Below are positions 42,701 to 46,400 of a DNA stretch of 64,000 nt, in pieces. The position numbers and the translations under genes are program-made. Origin of the DNA: Diorhabda sublineata (Eukaryota; Arthropoda; Insecta; Coleoptera; Chrysomelidae); NCBI RefSeq assembly GCF_026230105.1, contig NC_079483.1:18283312-18347311 (forward strand), given 5' to 3'. The number at the start of each line of letters is the position of its first letter. Positions within the stretch are counted from its first letter, which is position 1. The notes under the pieces were generated by a model. It did not search any database. It was not told the DNA's origin and worked only from the letters and a program-made list of their open reading frames with translations.

Positions 42701-43395
42701 CAACCTCGTATATCCCATACCGTGACTCCAATCAACGTTTTGATTTTTCTCAACGTACCTCCAACTTATAACAACACCTCTGCGAAATTTGAGTCCAATA
42801 TTCCAATTAGTTTGGCCTTGGTGATTTTTTGAATAACCATGTTTTTCATTATTATTCGAACAAGTTTCCAGCCTCGTATATCCTATACCGTGACTCCAAT
42901 CAACGTTTTGATTTTTCTCAACGTACCTCCAAACTATAACAACACCTCCATGAAATTTCAGTCCAATATTCCAATTATTTTGGCCTTGGTGATTTTTTGA
43001 ACAACCATATGTTTCTGATTAATTATATTTGTTAAGGTTTGCCGGCCGGTTTGAACCACGAAGTTTCCGAAGGAGGTGAAAATCTCTCCGTCGGCCAAAG
43101 ACAATTGATCTGTCTTGCTAGAGCTCTACTGAGAAAAACGAAAATTTTGATAATGGACGAAGCAACCGCCGCCGTCGACCTCGAAACCGACGATCTCATT
43201 CAAAAGACAATCAGAACCGAATTCAAAGATTGCACCGTACTTACGATAGCTCACAGATTGAATACCATCATGGATTCGGATCGTATCATCGTATTGGATA
43301 GGGGTAACATAGCGGAATTCGATTCCCCAGCCAATTTATTGGCCAACGATAAAAGTTTATTTTACAGTATGTCCAAAGATGCCGGATTAGCTTGA
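645..43395 (+). CDS. MRP: Multidrug resistance-associated protein 1-like ABCC transporter, whole gene
   Basis: This is an ABC exporter of the ABCC/MRP1 class, a plasma-membrane pump known in the family for moving glutathione, glucuronate and sulfate conjugates and xenobiotics. Exons join in phase as 645-773, 1822-2127, 2264-2530, 3488-3681, 5077-5271, 5331-5964, one exon 7 (7466-7615 or 8943-9089), 15627-15711, 16361-16723, 19986-20119, 20965-21172, optional 21504-21524, 23151-23609, one of five exons 14, 40304-40521, 40588-40783, 41300-41607, 41667-41881 and 43037-43395. With exons 7a and 14a and no microexon this is 4644 bases including the stop, about 1547 residues. The order is MSD0, MSD1, NBD1, linker, MSD2, NBD2. 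Both NBDs have Walker A, signature and Walker B motifs. Every junction has GT and AG and keeps frame, so the gene appears intact. Two sets of mutually exclusive exons give up to ten forms. Confidence 0.95.
774..1821 (+). other. MRP intron 1
   Basis: This is a 1.05 kb AT-rich intron with donor GTAAGT and acceptor TTTCAG. I see no coding remnant, clear repeat or element in it. Confidence 0.7.
1822..2127 (+). CDS. MRP: MRP exon 2: MSD0 transmembrane helices
   Basis: This exon encodes 102 residues, phase 0 at both ends. It contains the conserved ...DPEFTPCFEKT... loop and ...IPWNWLNLLK..., both recognisable from MRP1 MSD0, with two or three hydrophobic helices. It joins directly to exon 1 as FW|DQNLTW. 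The acceptor is TTTCAG and the donor GTAAGT. Confidence 0.9.
2264..2530 (+). CDS. MRP: MRP exon 3: end of MSD0 and L0 linker
   Basis: This exon encodes 89 residues, phase 0 at both ends. It has two further hydrophobic helices (GLLFFFWFFLS and YLIYYPLVVLMFLLNCF) separated by the short charged loop typical of MSD0 helices 4 and 5. It ends in the family motif FADSPPLE, the start of the L0 linker that is needed for trafficking in MRPs. Confidence 0.9.
2531..3487 (+). other. MRP intron 3 with degraded coding-like sequence
   Basis: This is a 957 base intron. Around 2970-3110 one + frame reads as a plausible charged helix (LYEIGKKDEWDNIVKLKQTY) and then breaks. A second frame at 3102-3461 is open for 119 codons. 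I do not recognise either; a decayed transposon is the simplest explanation. Confidence 0.4.
3488..3681 (+). CDS. MRP: MRP exon 4: L0 linker into MSD1
   Basis: This exon starts in phase 0 and ends after two bases of a codon. It encodes NPCPEETASFLSRLLFSWFDP and onward, a hallmark of ABCC proteins where the L0 linker leads into MSD1, followed by KPLETSDLWDIN. A polypyrimidine tract ending TTTTTAG precedes it. Confidence 0.92.
3682..5076 (+). repeat. MRP intron 4 with a diverged direct duplication
   Basis: This is a 1.4 kb intron. Two related segments at about 4243-4350 and 4510-4615 share the string CTGCCAAAAACTGTG and then TTTTGCTTTATCTATT. They look like an old tandem duplication of about 270 bases. 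Nothing else is recognised. Confidence 0.5.
5077..5271 (+). CDS. MRP: MRP exon 5: first helix region of MSD1
   Basis: This exon encodes about 65 residues, completing the split codon from exon 4 and ending in a split Gly codon. It has a Lys-rich cytoplasmic stretch (ISSKKKKQASILPALFKCFG) followed by the first MSD1 helix and the conserved LLTFASPQILG segment seen across MRPs. Confidence 0.9.
5331..5964 (+). CDS. MRP: MRP exon 6: core of MSD1
   Basis: The largest exon, encoding 211 residues. It follows exon 5 after a 59-base intron. It contains several MSD1 helices and the family motifs MRIRTVLVSTIYKKALRIS, VNLMAVDAQKFMDL and MNEILNGIKVLKLYAWEPSF. The last spans the coupling-helix region contacting NBD1. 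It ends in phase 0 after CAPFL, exactly where the variable exon 7 must join. Confidence 0.95.
5965..7465 (+). repeat. MRP intron 6 with an old degenerate repeat
   Basis: A segment beginning CCAGATTTA and containing a following TGACT and GTGGAAAGT-like motif recurs at about 6183, 6458, 6804, 7028 and 7251. Spacing varies from about 225 to 345 bases and copies are strongly diverged. No coding exon is seen, although the intron leads to variable exon 7a. Confidence 0.55.
7466..7615 (+). CDS. MRP: MRP variable exon 7a (mutually exclusive with 7b)
   Basis: This exon encodes 50 residues, phase 0 at both ends, between acceptor TTTAG and donor GTAAAC. The protein begins VTLVTFITYIFSD and ends LLPMLLVYTVE, covering two late helices of MSD1. 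It aligns along its length with exon 7b and occupies the same place in the transporter. It is the less canonical of the two: it has DPVNNVLTVEKVFKS where 7b keeps the MRP1-like DERNVLDANKAYVS. Using both 7a and 7b would repeat the same helices, so alternative use is the sensible reading. Confidence 0.88.
7862..8645. repeat. 39-base tandem array between exons 7a and 7b, about 20 copies
   Basis: Units of 39 bases, about 20 copies, nearly identical. Copies differ mainly at one position (GCAGATG versus GGAGATG or GGAGAAG). Because 39 is divisible by three, the - strand stays open over most of the array as a 13-residue periodic frame. That frame starts inside the repeat and has no other sign of being a gene. 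The array fills most of the intron that separates the two alternative exons. Confidence 0.95.
8943..9089 (+). CDS. MRP: MRP variable exon 7b (mutually exclusive with 7a)
   Basis: This exon encodes 49 residues, phase 0 at both ends, acceptor TTTAG and donor GTAAGA. It runs from VSLVTFATYVLVDERN to RFPLSMLPMMLSNLVQ. This is the form closest to vertebrate MRP1 in the same helices, so it is probably the ancestral copy. Exon 8 (TWVSVKRINKF) follows in frame from either 7a or 7b. Confidence 0.92.
9090..9948. other. Start of MRP intron 7b-8, unique sequence
   Basis: No exon is recognised. An open frame of 132 codons lies on the - strand at 9520-9918; its content (Cys- and Ile-rich, no known motif) suggests chance or transposon remnant. 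Two CACGTG palindromes occur at about 9727 and 9770, near the start of the large 61-base array. Confidence 0.5.
9949..15087. repeat. 61-base satellite-like array, about 84 copies
   Basis: About 5.1 kb of head-to-tail 61-base units within one MRP intron. Each unit contains the palindrome GTTCTAGAAC and, 20 bases on, ACTTCTAGATC. Variants recur: CTTATAG for CTTCTAG, ATTTTTG for ATTTATG, GGTATTTG for GGTATACG, GATCGATT for GATCGTTT, and GTTATAG for GTTCTAG. Rare variants reappear at exactly 1464 bases (24 units): 12293 and 13757, 12368 and 13832, 12551 and 14015, 12694 and 14158. This shows a higher-order repeat made by segmental amplification. The array ends abruptly at 15087. Confidence 0.98.
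15088..15626. other. Unique segment after the 61-base array
   Basis: This segment is locally GC-rich for the window (about 15180-15330), with CACGTG at about 15190, 15229 and 15321. An open frame at 15233-15469 on + is not recognised. It is followed by AT-rich sequence and the acceptor of exon 8. It may be the remnant of an inserted element; function unknown. Confidence 0.4.
15627..15711 (+). CDS. MRP: MRP exon 8: end of MSD1 toward NBD1
   Basis: This exon encodes 28 residues plus one base of a split codon. TWVSVKRINKFMNAEELDP matches the MRP family segment that connects the last MSD1 helix to NBD1. It joins in frame with either exon 7 copy and with exon 9. Confidence 0.9.
15712..16360. other. 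MRP intron 8
   Basis: A 649 base intron. Its main feature is the perfect foldback at 16236-16310, listed separately. The rest is AT-rich with no recognised content. Confidence 0.6.
16236..16310. repeat. Perfect 29-base inverted repeat
   Basis: Arms at 16236-16264 and 16282-16310 are perfect reverse complements with a 17-base loop. The arm includes TGGTCCTTCGAGCC. My recollection is that similar wording occurs in insect BEL/Pao and gypsy retrotransposons, so a transposon-derived foldback is likely. Confidence 0.9.
16361..16723 (+). CDS. MRP: MRP exon 9: NBD1, Walker A half
   Basis: This exon encodes 121 residues of the first nucleotide-binding domain. It has the A-loop Trp in NGTFSWGED, Walker A GTVGSGKSS, the Q-loop in VAYVSQQAWIQNATLKDN and the ...DFDMLPAGDKTEIGEKG end that leads to the signature motif. 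Start and end phases fit exons 8 and 10. Confidence 0.97.
16724..19985. other. MRP intron 9-10
   Basis: This intron is nearly filled by a 162-base array (16862-19862). It interrupts NBD1 between Walker A and the signature motif. Confidence 0.85.
16862..19862. repeat. 162-base tandem array, about 18 copies
   Basis: The central copies (about 17030-19640) are almost identical; I see essentially one variable site, AGTAGGATT versus AGTAGCATT (the C form at 18799, 18961 and 19285). The first copy (from about 16862) and the last copies (from about 19640) are clearly diverged. Homogeneous centre and diverged edges are the classic signature of unequal crossing-over. Confidence 0.97.
19986..20119 (+). 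CDS. MRP: MRP exon 10: NBD1 signature and Walker B
   Basis: This exon encodes GINLSGGQKQRVSLARAVYS and then IYFLDDPLSAVDSHVGKHIF. The signature is canonical. The residue after the Walker B Asp is Asp instead of Glu, as is usual for the degenerate NBD1 of ABCC proteins. It ends in phase 0 at EK. Confidence 0.97.
20120..20964. other. MRP intron 10, probable transposon remnants
   Basis: Short repeats (TTTACTATTCAC and similar) lie at 20230-20290. A segment from about 20370, GGGAGCGTCTATAAACCACG followed by two CACGTGAC motifs, looks like a transposable-element terminus because similar wording is common in insect DNA. No coding sequence is recognised. Confidence 0.4.
20965..21172 (+). CDS. MRP: MRP exon 11: end of NBD1
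   Basis: This exon encodes about 69 residues: VIGPHGLLKNKTRVLVTHGI contains the H-loop His (VTHG), followed by TDKIIVLKNGEVSETGTYQE. It ends in acidic ITEEAETEAG at the start of the linker, in phase 1. Confidence 0.95.
21504..21524 (+). CDS. MRP: Putative 21-base microexon in the MRP linker
   Basis: A 21-base segment sits between TTTATAG and donor GTATGT. It would insert seven residues (SNVKTNG, counting the split Gly) between exon 11 and exon 13. Both flanking exons have phase 1 junctions, so inclusion or skipping both keep frame. The linker between NBD1 and MSD2 is known to be tolerant and phosphorylated in MRPs. Support is splice-site quality and frame only. Confidence 0.5.
21525..23150. 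other. MRP intron before exon 13 with duplicated foldback element
   Basis: Two copies of a roughly 205-base segment lie at about 21861-22065 and 22151-22363. Each ends near TATACAGGGTATCTTGAAAA. The first contains a perfect inverted repeat (listed separately). Another ACAGGGTATTCC motif is at about 23066. These look like short transposons. No exon is seen. Confidence 0.6.
21846..21954. repeat. Perfect 24-base inverted repeat, foldback
   Basis: Arms at 21846-21869 and 21931-21954 are exact reverse complements. Flanking bases extend the pairing imperfectly to about 40 bases. The right arm recurs in the second copy near 22225. Confidence 0.88.
23151..23609 (+). CDS. MRP: MRP exon 13: regulatory linker and first helix of MSD2
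   Basis: This exon encodes 152 residues plus split codons. The first half is a hydrophilic, Ser-rich linker with basic patches next to serines (RHRSRVSESQSETGS), plausible phosphorylation sites as in other MRPs. The second half holds GNVRWAVYKHYLKSIG and one membrane helix, and ends DMYLGVYGALGLGQ in phase 1. All five alternative exons 14 start with the two bases needed to complete this codon. Confidence 0.93.
23610..26268. other. First part of the intron before the exon 14 cluster
   Basis: AT-rich sequence. An ACTGCTCAAAATAATTAGAG motif at about 23871 resembles transposon ends. On + around 24400-24520 a broken frame (EISYEEVKVEILRIKINKIN) looks like part of a LINE polymerase. The clearer LINE relic at 24880-25450 is listed separately. 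No exon was found. Confidence 0.45.
24880..25450 (-). mobile_element. Non-LTR retrotransposon (R1-like) polymerase relic
   Basis: Read on the - strand, 25375-25166 gives IAFFYRTVFAQAVLVVASII then PVDLLAFE, which corresponds to the (L)R(V)ASAYRTVS..A..VIAG..PIDLLA region after the reverse transcriptase in R1-type LINEs. Adjacent sequence continues the similarity in broken frames. It is decayed, with no promoter or intact frame. Confidence 0.65.
26269..29390. repeat. 307-base tandem array, ten copies
   Basis: The motif TTAGGACTAGGTCCTG recurs at 26401 (as TTAGAACTAG), 26708, 27015, 27322, 27629, 27936, 28243, 28550, 28857 and 29164, exactly 307 bases apart. Internal copies are nearly identical; one site alternates CATCAAGG or CACCAAGG. 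The first and last copies are diverged. The unit includes a GC-richer segment (TTCGCCAGGAGTAGTTGGGA) unlike the rest, possibly derived from a retroelement. Confidence 0.98.
29929..30060 (+). pseudogene. mariner transposase C-terminal fragment
   Basis: A short frame on + reads KLKLLPHAPYSPDL and on, the segment around the third catalytic Asp of mariner transposases. An in-frame stop lies upstream and no terminal repeats were found. It is a small relic in the MRP intron. Confidence 0.7.
30406..30629 (+). CDS. MRP: MRP variable exon 14a
   Basis: This exon encodes 74 codons plus the two bases completing exon 13's last codon. It spans the end of one MSD2 helix, the cytoplasmic loop with the coupling helix (PCTTFFDVTPLGRVLNRFSK) and the next helix (to WVNCFYS). 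Acceptor TTTCAG, donor GTTAGT. At 224 bases it is one codon longer than the other four. It ends in phase 0 and can only splice sensibly to exon 15. Confidence 0.93.
30630..33533. other. MRP intron between exons 14a and 14b
   Basis: Positions 30630-31085 are unrecognised. The rest is dominated by the roughly 200-base degenerate array. I searched for the FFD..P.GR motif of exon 14 and saw no additional copy here. Confidence 0.6.
31086..33115. repeat. Degenerate tandem array with about 200-base unit, about ten copies
   Basis: Recurring strings include CACCCTTTCC, TCTTGAAGCTGTTT, CAAGTTTTCCCATCGAT and CCCCTGAATGG. Spacing varies (204, 181 and about 155-240 bases) with indels, and divergence increases toward 33100. 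This array is older than the 162- and 307-base arrays nearby. Confidence 0.85.
33534..33754 (+). CDS. MRP: MRP variable exon 14b
   Basis: A 221-base copy of exon 14. I chose the acceptor TTTGTAG at 33533 over a nearer TTCAG because it makes the distance to the shared LNAA motif 19 residues, as in all other copies. The core is RQPMNFFDIYPIGRILSRFS. Its last helix (CYEVIESGLI) is the most divergent of the set. Confidence 0.88.
34055..34230 (+). pseudogene. LINE RNase H fragment
   Basis: One + frame near 34090-34165 reads SDSRAALQALDFYKIGTRLL, matching the SDS..A..AL active-site region of RNase H domains in Jockey/I-type LINEs. A following frame-shifted AGNE agrees with the next conserved block. 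It is a short relic in the 14b-14c intron. Confidence 0.55.
34378..34598 (+). CDS. MRP: MRP variable exon 14c
   Basis: A 221-base copy with acceptor TTTACAG and donor GTACGT. It encodes ATGIIFGTVIFALGSLNAA, then LPMTFFDVTPIGRILGRFSN and a final helix ending MGNIFR. Phases are identical to the other copies. It lies 623 bases after 14b. Confidence 0.93.
34599..37182. other. MRP intron between exons 14c and 14d
   Basis: It contains the 142-base array (34945-35850). From 35851 to 37182 the sequence is AT-rich with short GTTGCCA or TGGCAAC motifs (about 36415, 36778) that recur elsewhere in the window. No coding sequence was recognised. Confidence 0.6.
34945..35850. repeat. 142-base tandem array, about seven copies
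   Basis: Copies of CACCAGGTACCTTGCAGGTC recur every 142 bases. The start codon of a shadow frame appears at 35083, 35225, 35367, 35509 and 35651. The unit also holds GGCCAATTTTATACTTAATT. The first and last copies are more diverged. Confidence 0.97.
37183..37403 (+). CDS. MRP: MRP variable exon 14d
   Basis: A 221-base copy, acceptor TTTTCAG, donor GTATGT. It encodes AIPVVIGDISINLGCLAAA, RLPMTFFDTVPIGRILARFS and a final helix GIYCLYE. It is most like 14e, with the shared motifs LLKGV.RLPM and FFDTVP, so these two probably arose from the latest duplication. Confidence 0.93.
37404..37961. other. MRP intron between exons 14d and 14e
   Basis: A 558 base intron. It contains TTGGCAACACTGC near 37671 and a frame at 37700-37729 reading EVNGFGRIGR, which resembles the GAPDH N-terminal motif. 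The resemblance does not extend on either side. Confidence 0.5.
37962..38182 (+). CDS. MRP: MRP variable exon 14e
   Basis: A 221-base copy, acceptor ATTTCAG, donor GTACAT. It encodes ALPAAVTDLAIQIGCLTAA, RLPMVFFDTVPLGRVLSRFS and GIFCLFE. It is the last alternative before constant exon 15 and so the only one whose donor faces exon 15 directly. Confidence 0.93.
38183..40303. other. MRP intron between exon 14e and exon 15
   Basis: A 2.1 kb intron without recognised coding sequence or array. A short inverted pair TTTCCTGTAA (about 39206) and TTACAGGAAA (about 39247) and another pair around GCCCGGACTT and AAGTTCGGGC (39761-39795) suggest inserted elements. No sixth copy of exon 14 was seen. Confidence 0.5.
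40304..40521 (+). CDS. MRP: MRP exon 15: MSD2 helix and cytoplasmic loop
   Basis: This exon encodes a helix (ISYSTPIFILVIIPLCIIYY) followed by the highly conserved YVATSRQVKRLESVSRSPIY and SHFGESVSGAHAIRAYNQQE. It starts in phase 0, as required after any exon 14, and ends after two bases of the Arg codon. Confidence 0.96.
40588..40783 (+). CDS. MRP: MRP exon 16: last helices of MSD2
   Basis: This exon encodes NRWLAVRLEMLGNLIIFFAA and GLVGLSVTYSLQ, near-invariant in MRP1-type proteins. It ends in phase 0. Confidence 0.96.
40870..41262. repeat. 151-base direct repeat, nearly three copies
   Basis: The string ACCGAATACTACACCAA recurs 151 bases apart (from about 40912, 41063 and 41214), with AACGCGCGTTAAACAGT between. 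The last copy is truncated just before exon 17. The array fills the short intron 16. Confidence 0.9.
41300..41607 (+). CDS. MRP: MRP exon 17: end of MSD2 and NBD2 Walker A
   Basis: This exon encodes TQTLNWLVRMTSDVETNIVA, VERIKEYGEAEQEAPW, the A-loop Tyr in NYSVRYRPGLDLVL and Walker A GRTGAGKSSL. It ends with a split Arg codon that exon 18 completes. Confidence 0.97.
41667..41881 (+). CDS. MRP: MRP exon 18: NBD2 Q-loop region
   Basis: This exon encodes NILIDGVKINELGLHTLRSR, LTIIPQDAVLFSGTLRINLD (Q-loop) and PFDKHSDEEVW, all standard for NBD2 of MRP1. It ends after one base of a Gly codon. Confidence 0.97.
41971..43014. repeat. 168-170-base tandem array, about six copies
   Basis: Copies of GTTTCCAGCCTCGTATATCC recur at 170, 170, 168, 168 and 168 bases. 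The 168-base copies are a multiple of three and keep the - strand open as a 56-residue periodic frame (42718-42284). The 170-base copies break it. It lies in the last MRP intron. Confidence 0.96.
43037..43395 (+). CDS. MRP: MRP exon 19: NBD2 signature, Walker B and C-terminus
   Basis: The last exon carries the signature NLSVGQRQLICLARALL, Walker B KILIMDEATAAVDLETDDL with the catalytic Glu, and the H-loop TIAHRLNTIMDSDRI. It ends in FYSMSKDAGLA and stop TGA at 43393. NBD2 therefore looks catalytically competent, unlike the degenerate NBD1 site. Confidence 0.98.
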
Positions 43396-43406
43396 AATGT
43401 AAGCTA

Positions 43407-43412
43407 AATAAA
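43407..43412 (+). terminator. MRP polyadenylation signal
   Basis: AATAAA lies 12 bases after the MRP stop codon and is followed by a T-rich stretch. This would give a very short 3' UTR; later signals could also be used. Confidence 0.55.
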
Positions 43413-46400
43413 AAATTTTCTTTCGGAGTTCAATCGTTTATTTATTTTTTTTTTGGTTTTATGTATTTTCATTTATTTTTGTCGGTTTTCAAAATTTATT
43501 CTTATTATATATTTCCAATTGCAAAAAATTCCATCTCGCCCTAGTGAAGTATGTATGTCACTTAGGGTGTCATATACGCTGCACCCCAAAGAATTTATTG
43601 TGTCTTTCTAGCTGTGACATTGGGGATGATCAATATTCACACCGATCTATTGATTCCAGAAGGTTCAGCAAGCTGTCAAATATCTTCTATTTATATGCTT
43701 CCTGGTGTAATGCTCTGGGGTACCATGGTCTTTGTAATAGACCTGCACGTCTACCAAACCCAGTTCTTTCAGTACCCTTCGATGCGACAATGCCGCCATT
43801 GAATTTCTGTTATTATTTGTAAATTGTTTCCATTTAGGGTGATATGTTCCATAGATTTTTTTGGTTCTAGTTTCCCAGGTGTATCTTTGTCAATCTCAAC
43901 TCCTCTAAATTGTTCCAGTGATTTTTTTCTTATCTGCCTCCTTTTCTAGTCTATTTTCATGTATAGCCGAATACCCAGAAGGGTTTATCCGCCCATACTA
44001 GGTGAGGTCACTATATTATTAATTAATATGTGTGAACCTAATCAAACTTTGTATTTTTTTTGTTTAAAAAAATTTTGGGTTGGCTTCTCTATATGTGCCA
44101 AAAACACCAAGGAGATATGAAGCTTAAATCCTTCTAAATTCTTAATTATAACAAAATAAATCAAATTTTATTTTACATCAAACGATTTAATTCCGAAAAA
44201 ATTATAGTTTGAGACATAAACATATTTTAAAATTCGAATTGTCATATTTTTGTACTTAAATTTGCTTTAGAGTTTTTTTCTAATTCGCCTTTAAATATAT
44301 ACTTAAACAAGCAACTTAAATTGTGATCTTACGAATTGATAATTTGAAATACTTAAAAAATTACTTGAAAATAAGTAAGAAACAATTTGCAAACATCAGT
44401 ATTCTTGCCAATTTGTTTGTAAATAGTTACATTTTATTGTTACACACAATATATAAAAATGAAATACAAAATGGTTTTGTATATTTTTAAGAGTTCTCGT
44501 TTGTTTAATAAATGTTAAAAATTTATTTTATATCATTTTATTTACCCCTTCACGAAATCAAAATGTAGAGACTCATACCTTCATTTCAATATTCATTACA
44601 GTAGTTTGTTTTCTCATAAACCTGAAATATCTGGATCAGTTCCCATCTAAGTTTACGAAAACAATTCTCTGGTGGTTAAAAAAGTTCCGGGAAGGCTGAG
44701 AACAAGTGAAAAGAGACTCACCTAGGACGCCCGTCGACGTCCTGTAAAACGAAATCGGGTTTGTGGTCTTACCAAGACCGTAAATTGACTGTCAGAATGA
44801 CAGCCAATCCCCAAAACCGATTCTGACATAAAAACTTGAAATTGTACCGAAGCTCTTGACTCCAGAACAAGATTAAGTGCTGTAAGGATTGGTTGGAAGC
44901 AAAGGAAATTCCTCAACTAAATCATCACTGGAGAAGAGTTCTAGTTTTACCGATTCCATGTGGAGCTCAAATCTCAAAGCATGGAATGGAAGCTAGCTTA
45001 TAACGAACGAAAATCAAATTCCAATGGGAAGACAAAGTTGATTATTTACTTTAATACTCGGGGTTCTAATCACATGGAATTTTGCAATGAGCTTTTACAT
45101 TATTTTTTTCATCAATGATAAATTAACACAAGAAATTGTTTTGAATATAACAAAATGTCTATCGCTTATTTCTGACTAATCGAAATGTCATGAAATTTCA
45201 CAAATAGTCTTTTGAAAGTTGGTACTTCATAAACGTTGTATGGATTTGACTCAGTCACCTGGGTGATGGTACAGATATTCGAAATAAAAATGCGGAATAA
45301 TAGTTATATTTATGTATATTTAACCAAAACTTTGGTATACAAGCATTTAGAAATTAAAGAGTGTCAAAATGGCAAACTTGTATAAAACACACTCAAAATC
45401 TTCTCAACGCTACAATCCAAATGAAATTAATCATAATAATAATAATGAGTTTAAATGGGAAAAATTGTATACAAAAGGATTAGTATATATAAGATCAATT
45501 AGAACATGGAGTATTATTATATGTTATTTTATTAAATAGTATTATATTTGGTAGTACAATATCATCCAAAGTGTTATACTAGTAAATTTAAAAAAACAAC
45601 CCAGATATGCAATATGGAAAATATAAGTTTACATACTGAACTTGAAAGACTGAAAGATATTGGATCATAGTTCAACCACGATTTCCTGCCTTTTGGAGTA
45701 CTGAAAAAGTATAGAAAGTACTTATGATTCATGGAAAACTCCTCGAGTTCCTTGGAAAAAAATGGATCTGATTACTGCTATCATCTATTTTATTAACAAT
45801 TTTTTTTGATAGTAGGGTTATACAATAGTTATAATTAAACCAATCAAACAAATTTGGTTCAAAACAATCGGAAATAATGTTGGCAGGAAGTCTCCTAGGG
45901 CTTCAGAAAATTTTCACCCTTAATTCGAGATTCTTCCCTATAAAAAATTATGATGCCCATATGTAATCAGTGCTCTTTTTAAATTGGCAGGGCGGTTAAA
46001 AGGTTACACTAATAAGACAGGAGTCCCAAATGTGTAAGAAAATTTTTTTAAAAATTTTTGATTCATTCTGAATCAAACACCATAAATCATTTGTTTATCT
46101 CGAATAGAAAACTTGTTCCTATATCATTTGTACTCAAAAATAAACAGGAAATGTGTAGGTTTAATTTAAAACTGTTACGGTAAATTGACTAAAATTTCAG
46201 AAATCTAAGTTAAAAACTCTCATTTTCACTTTTCATCCCAATTTTGTCTTAAAGAACTGTCTGTATCTCAAAAATTCATTGACACAAGATAGAAAGAAAA
46301 TAAAGTTATCTAAAATGACTCTATAATCAATAAATACTGAAAAAAGGTGGTTTTACGGTTAATATTTCCAACTATAGACGATACATTACTACCCTTAACT

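Noticed and set aside
42284..42718. 144-codon open frame on the - strand
   Set aside because: It is a product of the 168-base tandem array; no start context, no neighbouring exons and no recognised family.
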